This document shows positions 39,406 through 52,600 of a stretch of 64,000 nucleotides of DNA, piece after piece. Made by a program: the position numbers and the translations under genes. Location: positions 1 through 64,000 of the forward strand of contig QLIY01000580.1 of assembly GCA_003260075.1 (NCBI GenBank), given 5' to 3'. Position 1 is the stretch's first letter. Every line of letters begins with the position of its first letter. Under the pieces are notes generated by a model. That model had not been told where the DNA came from. It did not search any database and was given only the letters and a program-made list of their open reading frames with translations. This DNA is from Phallusia mammillata (taxonomy: Eukaryota; Chordata; Ascidiacea; Phlebobranchia; Ascidiidae).

Positions 39406-40893
39406 CCTATACTATCCAAGCGTTGTGAAATTCAAAAAAAATGATTCGCTGTTCATTCTACGGTTGCGATTTTCTCTCGAACTTGAATCACTTTCTGCAT
39501 CCGAAACTCCGCGTTCCAGCTGGGATATTGTCCACAGCTTTGTAGTGACGCAATTCGGTGGCAAAAGAATAGCATTTCAAGGGAATTTCGTTTCATATGG
39601 GCCCATTTCTCTTACGATTTCCTGAATGGCACCTTTTCCTTCATACGATTTGGATTGACATTTCACTTGAAAGTCAAATGAACGTGATATGGACTTTATT
39701 ACTTTTGTGTTGTCCTCTGACATGTGCTTCATGTAGAAAAATATGTTTCCCATTGCACTGGTTCCGCATATTGCGTTTTTAGCAGCGCCCAGATTGCAAC
39801 TTCTCACAATGTTGGTATCAAAGAGTGATTGTATTGACCAATATAGGAAATTCCGATGACACGGTGCAATGCTCATCTGAGCAGTATCTTCCGCTTCTGG
39901 GAACCTATTTTGCCACCAAAATAACTGCGCCTGTCGGCCAAACGGCCAGCTTGCGCGAGTTCTTGGATACACCCCATGTCTTGCGACTTTTAACATCATG
40001 GGAGCGTAAACGTTTGGGAACTCTTTGACGCAGAACAAAATGTAACGTCCCTACGTCACCCCGGTTCCAATTTGTGGTGTTGTTACGTATTTTCCCATGG
40101 CGATCTACTCCATACGGATGTTGCATATTGCAGCCATTGATGGAAAGATAGGGGCAACCTTCAGAAGAAGTGAATCATTTCTGTGAAACGGGTTGTTGAT
40201 TGACTACAAGGTTTTTTGTTATTTTTGAAACCTGGAATGTTTGCGCTTGAGAAATTGAGTGTTACGAAGTGTTTTTGTCACTCACGCGTTCAGTTTCTCT
40301 TGACCAAGTCTGAATATTGACATAGTAAACTAATCAAGGGTTGTGTTTTGCCTAAAACATGGTTGTTGTTGTTGCAGTTTTTAATTTTTTAGTCTTTTAT
40401 AACTTCGCGAATAAAGTCGCCCACAGGAATCTGTTGTGACGTGGAAAACCCATCCACATCATCATTGGTTCATAAATTTCTTAGTTAGTATCCTTATACA
40501 GAACGAGCAACGCCATAAAAGTCAAATATCTGTGCTCTTTACGCGTTCACCACTGCGCCACAACTTGCTTTTGTCGTCATGGCAATTGTTATCTGCGAGC
40601 TAACCAAGTTATCGGGTGCACCTAAATTGTGATAGACAGCTTAGCCACGCAAAGTGTTTGTGCACATATACAAGCCGATCAGCGCGGGAAGCTGCGGTGC
40701 ATACCTTGTGCGGTTTATTGCTAATATGGCGATGCAACAGGAAACTAAGTCAAACCGACAACTCATTGAGAAATTGCTCTTGCGTGAGATACGCATACTC
40801 GTTAAATATCATATTCGAGAATAACCGGCCAACCTTCTAATGTGTTTATTTTGCCGTCACAACATCATGCACAAATTTGTCGTTTGTGTTGTA
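39406..40893. other. No gene recognised
   Basis: A 153-codon frame on the minus strand (39577-40038) overlaps several + strand frames and shows no known motif. Treated as non-coding. Confidence 0.45.
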
Positions 40894-40901
40894 GCACGAA
40901 C

Positions 40902-41161
40902 ATTTAATCACCCACAAAAAGATATACCAAACGTTTAATAGCTGCAGAACAAAACTGTTTGCCTAATTGTGGGAACATGTTTACCGAGTGAAATACATTG
41001 GCGCTTATGGCACATGCACAAGTAATCCCCCCCCCCCATTTAATCACCCACAAAAAGATATACCAAACGTTTAATAGCTGCAGAATAAAACTGTTTGCCT
41101 AATTGTGGGAACATGTTTACCGAGTGAATACATTGGCGCTTATGGCACATGCACAAGTAAT
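40902..41161. repeat. Tandem duplication F with poly-C junction
   Basis: Copies at 40902-41026 and 41038-41161 with one substitution and one single-base indel. They are separated by an 11-base C run (41027-41037). GCACGAAC occurs immediately before copy 1 (40894-40901) and immediately after copy 2 (41162-41169). Confidence 0.94.
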
Positions 41162-41169
41162 GCACGAAC

Positions 41170-44100
41170 TGTTGCCCTCTGAAAGGTAAACAAATATAAT
41201 CCAATCTTGCACGTCAATCCCACCGTCTGGAATTTATGTACCAAGTTCACCTCTTCTTTTTACCAGAAGTTACAAGAATTCCGCCAGCTGTTGCTGTTTA
41301 TTGCAATGGATTACGAACTGGGATCCACCCGGATAATAGTGATTTTTGTCTAATGATTTGCTGCGGTTGACGTAAGGCGTCGACTGGCGTTCGTATAAAG
41401 TCAACTTACAGCCACAGAATTTGAAAGGTGGTTTGTGCCTCTGTTTTGCAAACTTTGCGCTGTAAGGTCGGCGACGTGCAAATTGCGTAAGTTCGTTTCG
41501 TGGAAGGCATGTCTCGTAACTTTCTGTAGCTCAGCAGTCGAACAAACAACGTTTTTTCTGATTTTTACCGTTGAATGTTTTTGTAGCATTGTCGTATACC
41601 GCCTAGTTTCTCGCGTTCAGAAAAAATATTTTTGGAACAAACGCTTTAGACAGGGTGCATTTACATTATCTGATGCAATTTGTTATTATCCAACAAAGAG
41701 CGTTAAGCCAATCGTACAACCAACTTTAACCTTCTAAAAGATGGTAAACTATAGAGTTTTTTTGGAAATGCAAACCAGAAGCCCAAGAACCCTGTGTTCA
41801 GGTTTAATGGATGTATTCAATACCTTAAACGGTAAAACCGGAAAAGATGACGGTCGCATTAGTGACGTTGTTATAAGATCCCCGATCCTTCCGCTCCGGG
41901 GATCGGGAAATGATATCCGTTATTATGGATATTGAAGCACATTTAGTCAATCAAAATACAATCATGGTGGTGACTATACGTCGCCCTGATCATCAACTTA
42001 ACCATGAAGTTGTTCTTATTTTGGACACAACTTGTTAGGGCTGGGGCCCCCAGATAGCAAAGAATTGCCAATTTCAAATTGGCGTTTGGCTGACAAAACA
42101 CTTTTGCCTAGCAATACACTCAATTTGGCAGATTGTAAGATCAACAAAGAATCTTGTTTTTCCGCAACAGTCACGTGTCGACTAAAATTAGACAGGCACG
42201 AGCGTTCCAGTAAACAAACTCAACTTTGCCGTGTTCCTGTCAACCAGTGCCGGGACCTGAAGTGTCGTGTTTCATATTTTCTCTAGGCGACCCATTGAAC
42301 TGCTTCATAATCGCACCTCATTGACCGAGCCTGGGTGACGCGTGATTGACGTCATACACTGGTGGATACACATCAACAACGGTAACGTTCGCATGAATGG
42401 GTTGCCCGCGCCTGGCGATGAGAGTTTTCTCGTCGGCTTCTGTCACCAACTAGTTTTCGTTTAATTGGTTACACATTTTTATCGAAGGTATATTTTTGTA
42501 AATAAGAATGCGGTGGATTTAAGAGAGAATGACGTAGGGCGCGGTATGCCTAAAAAGCTTGGAAGCTCCATGAAATTGGATTCCCCTCCCGGCGAATGTA
42601 ACTGCCGTTATTACAAAATACAGTACTACAGGTTCTAATCTCAACTTGTTTTGATCATTACACAGCGTTTAACGCGTCGCGCCCCTACCCGTTCCAGAAA
42701 ACGCGATTCACAAATATCAATAAAGCAACCACAAGCTGCGCCATTGTCCTTTTGTAAACCGATTGGATTCAACGACGAGTCGGTGGTACCAAGACGTAGC
42801 GATTGGATAATACCGTCTTGTAGTTAATTGTCTGTTTATGTATAGATAGCTTTCCGGTGCTGAGCCGAAGTGCCGGCGCAGTGGTTAGATCTAATGTTGT
42901 GGAAAATGATTTGCCGATTTGGTTGAGTTTCCTTAATTTGGGCAAACAGTCGATCTTGTATAGTCGCCCCACACACCGTATTAACCGCGCGCGTGGCAAA
43001 TTTGAGCTTTATTAGGCGCACGTGTCTTGGCAATGCAAAGGTTGCGGTATTCACTTATCACGCGCGAGAGTGTGTCTGTTTGTATTTTTCAATGTTTCTT
43101 TTAATTTGTTCCTTTATAAGGAGCTCCTGTGACGTTTGTACTGAGCAAAGCCTGCAACCTTTCAACCTGGGTGTGACAACGATTTGTTTTGCATTGAAGC
43201 AGATTGCGGATCGTGACTCCTATGATTAGAATTACGTTAAGATTTTTATCGCCTAAACAGTGTGCCAGTTTTCGAATCTCTTTTTGCACAGTACAGATAC
43301 GAGAATTAGTAACATTTGAAACGCTTCAATGCTATGTTATTTTTCAAAAAGCCGTCGATCGTTTACCTCAATACGTAATCACTTACGACGTCACGTTTAG
43401 TTTACAAATGGGCTTTGTTCGTTAGCAAAATAGGTAACAGTGTAACGTTGTTTTTAAACGTAAAAAAACACACCAACATTAGTCATCAAAAGTTAATTCC
43501 GGTTGTAATCCGCAACGAAACCCTTCGCTGGTTAATAAAGGTTTAAATCTCCGCCCCATCTACAAAGCGGGTGATGACGCAGTGTACAAGATCGCTATTT
43601 TAAGCGCAATCTGTAATCCTGACAGATAAACGACAGGTTGCCTCGGTGTACAACCGGCGTCGATGTTTCTGCACGTGCTCACCTGTGCATAATTGCTGCC
43701 TCCTGGGACTTGAAACTTCGATAAACGCCCTCACAGTTCATTGTGATAGAACCTACTCAATTGGAGCATTCTTATTTCACAACACGCACGTCTGTGCATT
43801 TCCGTTGCAGTCAGATTTATATCGACGTAAAACATCACTTTATCGCCCGCAACAGCCGATTTCGTGTTCAAACCAATAATTGCCTTTACCGCGAGAGAAT
43901 ACTGTGCTCATAAAGCAATTAAAGAGCCACCAAGAACAGTCTTGACATGATTAGGTGTTGTTTTGTAACAGAACATCAGCTTCGTGAGAAAAATATCTCC
44001 TATCTGTGCAATTTCATGACCCAAACCGTAATTTTGCACTCTGAAGTATGAATAGCGCCAAAATCTCGACGTAAAAATGCCATAGGTGTTTTGATGTTTC

Positions 44101-46863
44101 GAAATATTTGGATCGCAAATTGTTGTTTTGAAAACGGTGGTCAGCAAGGAAAGGAATTTATGTCCTATGATAGTTAGAACTCTGTTGTCTCCATTTTAGT
44201 GCTAAATTTGGTTCAAACAGTAATTATACAAAAGCGCCGTTTCTTAGTTTTGTGTTTTTTTTTGTGACTTAAATATTTCGGAATGCAGCGTTCGCATTAA
44301 CCTTGCGAAATTTGTTGGGTATGACTCCGAGTTAATTTGGAATCGAAAGTTTAAAACTAAAATGGAATCGATTTACGCAATGGATAAATGCCGAGGTAGC
44401 TCGACATTTTGCATTTCGTTGATTGACATTTAAACAAATCAAACGTGCCGTGCGTGAAGAACCCACAGAACTTTCGGGAAGGTTACAATCCTCGCTGTCC
44501 CCAAACAGCAGAAAAAGCGTAAATATTTGTGCCAAGTAGCTAAATCGACGAATGTCAGTGAAAATGAACATGGACTGTTTTGGTGACCGCAGACAAGTTA
44601 AGCTGCGTGTTTACGTGACAAAACGTGCAAAAACGTGCAAACCGACTTTACGAGTGCATAACCACACGGCAATGTGAGATCCCCGAGTCCTAGGCGCCAA
44701 CGACACGTCCCAGACCGCTGGTGTGCATTTCTCTGGTGGGCTTAGCCGACAAAGGGAGAGACGATCCGCAATGCGATTGTGGCGTGTCGTTGTCCTTCTG
44801 AACGTTGCGCTAATGAGTACAGCCAGCATGCATCGCATTTGGTTCAGTTTTACTGGCGCCCAAATAACTTCAAGTAGCTGCAAAGGACTCATTTTTCTCC
44901 CAAGAATCCGGAAATTCGTTTCGGTTTCACGTTTTTGTTCTGATTGCTCATCGGAACTGAATTACGTACGCTCGGAGTTATTTGTAGATTGCCGAGTTCA
45001 ACTGTGTACTAGAACACGATGACCACGTGGGAACTGCAACTCTAGACTTGTCCGACTCGTGACGTCAACACAACGTAACATCATGTAGCACAGTGATGAC
45101 GAATTTGTGTGGACATATGATTTCAATCACATTACACATGTGCAACTTTCATTACAAATGAATGATTCAACAAATACGATGCGAAACACAAAATTTTCAA
45201 AAAATCTGTACCTTTAAAGTTATTAAGATTGTTCACATTTTGCTGTTTTAGTGGAAACGCTGGGTTAATTAATAAAACAGCTTCGTTAATATAACAAACG
45301 TACTTCCGAAAAATCTGCGTTTATGAGATAAATACTCTTGCATTCACACACAAACCAAACATTTAAAATACAAAAAATCGAAATTAACATGCGTTATATT
45401 TGGTTGAAACATTACAAAGTTAAACTTGGGGTTAGAATAAAGTTAATAGGAGGATTACTAGTCCCTATTTTCAAACGAACCCTTCGTTAACGTCAATGCA
45501 GCCCGCAATGGTATATCCAGTGATTTGTAATGTTTCCACTTGTCGAGGCAACGCGAAAAAAAGGCGGCTCGCCTTATAAACCCAACGAACCTAGGCTTTA
45601 ACATCAGTAATCGACTGGCGGTCTCTAAACGCAAGGAGATCTCAGGGCTGATAGCCTGTGTTCTCTTATAAGAAAGTTTTTAAAACTTGCGTTGATGTTG
45701 CAGACTTTGTGATTGGATTTAATCGTTAAAATTATAGCACACGAAAATTGTTGTAGATTATAGTCAAGGTACAACTGATCAAAGGATCAGGAAAAATTCC
45801 GGGATTTGCCGAAAACATGTGTTAGTGATTGGGCAGAATCGCCCGTAGTGTACTCGATGTATCGGCTTATTGCCTTAAAGCTTGAAAAAAGCTTTTCGAG
45901 TAAACAAATTGAATCGTGACCGAAAACTGAAAGGCGATTTCCCGCATGAAACTTATTTTCGGAAATAAAAATAAAGATTGCCCATTGTCAGAGGCGGATC
46001 TGTTTTCAGTCAGCCAAACGCTTGAACACTAGAAATAATACCGGGTGTTGACTTAGACGCAGGCTCTGTTGATACGCTTGAGGAAGACCGGTGCTTGTGA
46101 GCGCCCCCCCCCCGTGAAGGAGTGTGTACAAGTTTCGTTCAGACGATGCGAAGAGAAGCATCAAGCTGATCCCGCAAGATTTGGCCTAGGCGCTCTGGGC
46201 GATGAGATTATTATGACCGCTTTTTTTCGTTTGAGCAATACGGCGAGCACAGAGCACACCTTGTCAGCAAAGCGCGACGGTCCGAATGGGGGTTCGGAAG
46301 CGCGCGAATGTTACGCTAGAGCTGAGTTCAAGAATAGATCATGACAACATAGGATGAACAGCACCCAGCAGACTCCTTGAAAAGCGTTCATTGTTATGTG
46401 CTTGGCTTCCGGCCTAGCTTGAGCGAAACGATCGATTTGACCTTGACGGCTCGATTTACCTAGATCGTTTTCATCTTAACCATAATGTTTTGTTTTTTAT
46501 CGCAGACGCATAAGCGACATACAATAACGAACAAATAAGCGTCTATATTTGTGAAGACTGTCAAAACAAAAAATAAGACGACAGCCTAAAGAAGACGAAA
46601 AACCGACGTGTAAATCCTATTTATTGGAATTAAGAGCGGCTCTGAAACATTAAAGCACGTCGAGATTTTGCCAAGTTTACGGAACCTGTCGCACTGACGG
46701 CTTTTGGCAAGTTTCAAGCATCGTCAAGATAAGATCGATTGGTCGGCAGGGCGCCGAACAAAGAAGCAACTGTTGTCGGGCGTCTCGAAGCTACGGCACA
46801 CGTTTTTGTCCTTTATTTTTATTTATCGCTATTTAATCCACACTCACATCGCCTTATTTATCA
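41170..46863. other. No gene confirmed; upstream region of the ADAMTS gene
   Basis: Short ORFs only. One (44771-45022, +) starts with a signal-peptide-like sequence and is discussed under findings. A small hairpin CCCGATCC/GGATCGGG sits near 41883-41910, and a 10-base C run is at 46104-46113. An inverted CCAAT box (GATTGGT) at about 46737-46743 is the only promoter-like element noticed close to ADAMTS exon 1. Confidence 0.45.
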
Positions 46864-46957
46864 ATGGCTCTTGGGAGACATCGACTCGTTTGCGCCACAT
46901 TGGCCGCATTTTACTTCTCATTTCTGGCAGATGCCACCACGATGGAACGACGACACG
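46864..46957 (+). CDS. ADAMTS6/10: ADAMTS exon 1: start codon and signal peptide
   Basis: The ATG at 46864 opens a 31-codon frame with a basic start (MALGRHR), a hydrophobic core ([15 protein letters not shown]) and an ADA signal-peptidase site, with likely cleavage after residue 24. An in-frame TAA at 46834 lies just upstream, so this is the first ATG of the frame. It ends at a strong donor, CACG|GTAAGT, in phase 1, the phase needed by the exon 2 acceptor. No similarity supports it, since signal peptides are not conserved. The link to exon 2 rests on phase, distance (1,208 bases) and position. The 5' UTR limit and promoter are not visible. Confidence 0.65.
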
Positions 46958-48339
46958 GTAAGTGAATGTCGCTGTACTAAAACTGTAAACGCTTTTACAA
47001 TAATTAGCAACTAAATCTTGAAAGATGTCTGCTATACACAAGGCACAATTTGAAGTAACCGTGTAAACAGACAATCGCACACACCCACCTGTCAGCGGAA
47101 CACAATAAAAGTGATTTGCGCCAAGCGGTTTAGCCAGATTTTTTATGGGTTCTTGTCGTTGACGCATTCACTACGAACCTTCACGTTGATTTCTTATATC
47201 GTGCGCTTCTTGGCGATAAATCTGTTATTTCCTATAGGATGGCAAAACGATTTATTGTGGCAATGTACTGCTACATGAATTGTCCACAGCGCAGCTGTCA
47301 TTCTGTCTCGATTTTCCCGAACACAGAAACCGTACAGCTTGTACCGATCGAGTAGGCTTCGTCAATATTTATTCAAACGACTTGTGACTTGATTTAACAT
47401 GCTCGCTTCGGCTCTGCATGTTTCTTTCCTTACTTCAGCTCTTTCGAGGGTTGGGCGATTTTACGGCGCACCAGGGTATTTTTCCTACTTGCCGATAGTT
47501 CCGCAAATGCCTCCTTGGCAATTGAAACTTTTTTACACCTTTTTTTGTTATGTTTACAATATAATGTAAATAGTCACTAGTCACTTTGTTAATGTTTAAA
47601 CTTTAAACTACCGATTTCACCAATCGCTTTGCGTTAATTAAGAACAAAATTTTAACATTAAACATTCACGTGATTAGGTTGTACAAGAGATTATCGCGTT
47701 TGTGTGTAGATCGGCGACAATTAACAAACTATTTTGGTACCTTTGATAAACATCGTGTATAAACAACCTCCACTGAGCACCAATGCGGCGCGTTTAATCC
47801 ATTGTGCGGCTTAGCTACCGTTGTAGGCTGTACAATTGTGTTCGTGCTTTCCAATGGCCTTATCAAGATGCCCGTGAATAGCCTTGTGTAAATTTTAACT
47901 TCCTTTAGGCCGACTTTCGTCACGCACTGTAGAAATTAAAGTGCTTGATCGGATTAGTTATGACAAATTTTGCTCCATGTGCGATTTTCAATGGGAATTA
48001 GTTGCAGTTGTCTGTTCGCATTTCCACCTCTGAACCCATGATTTATGTTAAGGCGGTGTTAAGTCAAAGTCGAATAATCCCCAAGTAATTGCATCATTAC
48101 CTTTTACCGGAACTAATTCCGTCCCCCTTTTTTGTGTTTCTTATGGGAATTTAACACCGGAGCAGAAAAGTTTGTGAAAACCCTCGAAGTGCTGGGCGCC
48201 GGCGGGAATTTCGAAACAGTAGTCACCGTCACACCAACGCGCGTCACCAGGTCTGGAGACTTCCTCGAATACGCTTCACTCTCGCCACTTTCCATCCACG
48301 AGGGAGCGAAAAAACTGCGGCGTCGGCGGAGTTTGGACG

Positions 48340-48397
<58 letters not shown>

Positions 48398-49580
48398 ACC
48401 ACGAAGTGTTTTTCGATTTGGGAGACGCGCCCGGTACACCACTATCTGGCGCAAGACTCCACCTAAAGAGAAACTATAAGTTGGTTTCGAGAAACTTTTT
48501 GGTCGAGGAGCGGTCACGGGGTGGAAAGATTGTGGGCAGACACAGCCTTGTGGAGGATTGTCATTACAAGGGTGTGATCCACAATCACGACAGCTTCTCA
48601 AAAGTAGCCCTGAGTCTTTGCAATGGCCTGGTAAGTGGTCCACACTTGACATGTTCTTGCGATGAATGCGTACATATATTTATGCGAATTTTCGATCTAC
48701 AGCAAGGTGTGATCGTCCGCGATGACGACACGTTTTTTATCGAGCCAGCGTGGAATCACACAACGACAAACTCATCGAACGGTGACACCCAATCTGAGGG
48801 CGGGCATCCCCACGTAATCTTAAAGCGCTCTGTCCTAGAGCACTTAAAAGAACGACGAGAAAACGAAGACGACTTGGGACACTGCGGATATTCAGGTGAG
48901 GAGAGATTTAAATAAAGAAACTTCGTAAAAGTCTTGTAGAAACCCTAAATCATGATTTTGTACAGACAAAGTTGCTGGAGAGACACCGTGGTGGAAAATT
49001 GATCCGCGTGAGCCAACCAAGAAGAATGAAAAACAAGACGAGGAAGATACGTCGTCGCAAAAACATCACCATCATCGTCACGCCAACCACCGCACAAGCG
49101 CTGGCCGCTCCGCTGCGGAAGAGGAGGAGGTTGATGCTTCCGAACCGGACATGGAAAAGAGCAGGAGACGACGATCCGTGAGCGTGGAACGTCACGTGGA
49201 AGTTATGGTTGTTGCCGACAAGATGATGGTTGGATTTCACGGACGCAAGGATGTAGAGAAATACATTCTAACCATCATGAACATTGTAAGTGGACACATA
49301 ACATACACTCTTTTTTAAAAAGAGCATTGTATAAATCGTGTGTTATCTTTTCACCAGGTCAGCAACCTGTATCATGACTCGAGTATTGGCAACGCGGTGA
49401 ACATTGTCGTCACAAGGGTCGTTCTGTTGACAGAAGACCAGGTAAGCAAAAATCACGTGATATTGCTTCACTCAAAGCGGTGTTGTTCCGTGTCTATAAG
49501 GGCACCCAAAAACAATGCATGTCCGTATGTGGCTGTACACTGTCGTCTATTGTCTTCGAAAGAGAAACGAACGGTGTTAA

Positions 49581-49615
<35 letters not shown>

Positions 49616-52600
49616 ATGCGGGTGTTCCTCGGCATTTGTACCACACGATAAGGGGGCTATAAGACGCGAGCCACGACGATAACACGAACACACAAACCAC
49701 AATGGAGGGTAAGGCGATACCTAGAGCAGTAGCCAACATTGAGTGGAGCCGCTACTACAGGCCTGAGCTATCATTAGCGCTGATAAGAGACCGACTTAGA
49801 CAAACTAATTGTTCTCTGATGGTTTGTTTTTGCCTTGTTTGCCCTCTCTGTTTACCGGCACGTTAAAATTCCCAGGGCATAGCAAGCATTCCGTCGCGAG
49901 CGCAATGATGTCCCTTCGTGACGTCAGGTGGAACGCGCGACCCAAAGAAAAGGTCGTTCAGGCGATTTTTGCAACAAACATCTCGTGCGTTGGGCTCGCA
50001 AATAATTTTTTACAAAGCCAGATCGCTATAGTTGTTGCCAAACACACGAAGGAAGTGAGTCACGGCGAAATAAAACTTCCTGCGTATATCCATATAAGAT
50101 CACGCCGGTCTTTAGCAGAAAACGAATGCGCCCTGAACTTTGTTGACTGCGCGAGATTGCTATGATTTATCATACGAGTCACGAAATATCCATGTATTTT
50201 TGCTTGAGGCTCGCCAAGCACCATTGACTGCTAACGGCGATTTTAGGTGTTTCACACGCAATGGTTTGAGAAACTTAAGGAATTGTTTGTCCCGCATGTT
50301 TACAGCGATTTGCTCGTATCGTCAGGCGCGATACGAAATCGGTACCAGGAATAGGTGACTTCCAGTAAAGGCCGCATTTAATCGACTGAACGTGAGACGG
50401 ATTAAGGCTTTCTTGTGATCGCCGTACATAAACATAAGTCAGCTTGCGGCATCGTGTGGCCTGCATCATTTTGACCATGTTTGGTGCAGCGCAATGTCCA
50501 CAGGGTGTGCCAGGCAATCCAGTGGTTTCATTGAGAAACGTTGTAGGCAACGATAACAGCTTCAATCGCAAGGCGATAAAACTTGCAAGCATCTGTTTGT
50601 AGCGCTCTTAACGACACTGATCTACACCACCGCGCAATGGGGCATGCATGCCGCGGTCCATTAAGGTCCATATAGCCAACATGCCACCTTGCAACATCGC
50701 CCTAACGTTAAGGTTTGGATAAAACACTTTGCAATCTATAGCGATGTGATAAGGTATCTTATTTGTTGCGACTGTTCGGGTCTGTTCCCACGTGGTCGCC
50801 ACGTTCGCACAGGACCAACTACGCAAACCGGCGTGTCACATTTCAATTGCTGCGTGTCGAGTTCACAGCAAGGTCGAGGGGCAGTGCCACTCATACAGGC
50901 ACGCCTTGCATTTACCGCCTTTAGACTGGCAAATGGCGTATATCAAATGCATGCGGGCGGCAGTGATTTCTCCAGGTGACAGTAGTCGAAGTCGCGAATA
51001 GGAGCCAAGGAAAACCATCAGAAGATCGACAGGCCCACTTCAAAGTTCCCTTGCCCTTTTGAAAGCGCAGTGCCTGGTCCTCAAGAGACTCGCGCTGCTT
51101 TCTCGCTATGGAAGCTATTTTCCCACGCTCGTAAATAAACGTGCCGTTTTACAAATTCCATTTCGAAACCAATGGGTCCCCTAAAGTCAGTTTTAAACTG
51201 TTTCCTTGAGTAGTACTAACCGATGTTTTGTTAATTGCAGCCTGGATTGGAGATAAACCATCACGCAGATCAATCCTTAAACAGTTTCTGCAGATGGCAA
51301 TCCGACATCAACGTCAATGAATCCACAGGCTCATCCGATTTTGGCCTTGCTCATCATGACAACGCTATTCTGATTACAGGGTAAGTTATTAGTTCATTAT
51401 TTTTTTTGCCACACATTCATATTTGCCAGACCTGTTGCAACATTTACGAAAAAAGGTTTGTGTTTGTGGGATTTGATTGCGCTTGATCAACGTGTTGTGT
51501 ATGCACAACAGGCTTTAATGAGACCCCGCCGGCTGTTATTGCCCCTTGGGGTGTTTGCATTTGATAACAGTCAACTCGTTTATTGTCATAACCTTGGACC
51601 CGCTTTCGCTATGTCGACACAATTGTTTGCAAACCGTCTGTCGCCTTCGCTACTGCACAAATTAAGAAATAGCCTTTTTAGCAACAGTTCAATGTACCAC
51701 TCTCCGTGGGAGCGCAGGTGCAGGAAAAAGCTAAAGTAACTAAAGCGTCACCTAAGCTTGGGTGACGTGATGGTCTATATTGAGCCTCGCACTGTCTTAA
51801 CAATCCGAAGCGACTGTAGCATATCAGGCGTGACCACACGGACCCCAGGCTTCAACCCTTGATTTTAGCACTTCCATTCAAAATTTGTCTCTCAGGATTG
51901 GAAACGAAACACTCTAAAGAGTGGGTTTCGTGAGAACCAGGTTACGGGTCGTTGGTCATCTGTAGGGACGCCGGTTGACGTCATAGGACAACCGTGACAG
52001 GCAACGTGCCGGTCGTCAAGCTCGATTGCCTTTGTCGATGCTTGATCTGTGTGTGATAGCAGCCAAAATAGAAGCCTTGCGTTTTATTTACTTTTTCCGT
52101 ACCACTGAGATCACTTATAGCGGGTTGCCTGCAATTTGAGCGCCCCGGTCGGCTTAGAATCTTTGCACCAACGCCTTTAGACTTGCTCATGTGCCCTGTA
52201 ATCATCGCTTTGATGGCAAGGTGCGGAATATCGCATCTTGGCAGGACGACAATGGCGATCACTGTGCGCATCAAAACGAAGCAAATTCTCCATATCCGGC
52301 TGTAGATCCTGCTGGTGATACCTCACACCATGTGAGGATTAGGAACGTTGTTATAAATGTGCGCCCTGTCTATTTCACAAACCGTGTACAGCTGTTTATC
52401 AAAAACACTATAATGTATCCCAGTTTCGCCTCTGTAGTTGAATTCCAGTCCACAACCAGTAACAGCCAGATGAATTTTTAAAATTTTAAGCATTTGTTGC
52501 GGTGGCCTCCTTAAAAAATTCAGGCTAGAGCGCGAATGTCTCAGTATGCTATGAATTCCGACCGAGTTTCCTTCAGGCCACTTCAATATCATGAGGCGCC

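Noticed and set aside
39577-40038. 153-codon ORF on the - strand
   Set aside because: No recognisable domain; overlapped by open frames on the other strand; within chance length.
48113-48652. 179-codon minus-strand frame with polyglycine
   Set aside because: It is the antisense of ADAMTS exon 2 and is held open only by the C run.
49340-49739. Polyproline and polyglycine frames around 49584-49614
   Set aside because: They lie in ADAMTS intron 5 and exist because a C homopolymer has no stops in any frame.
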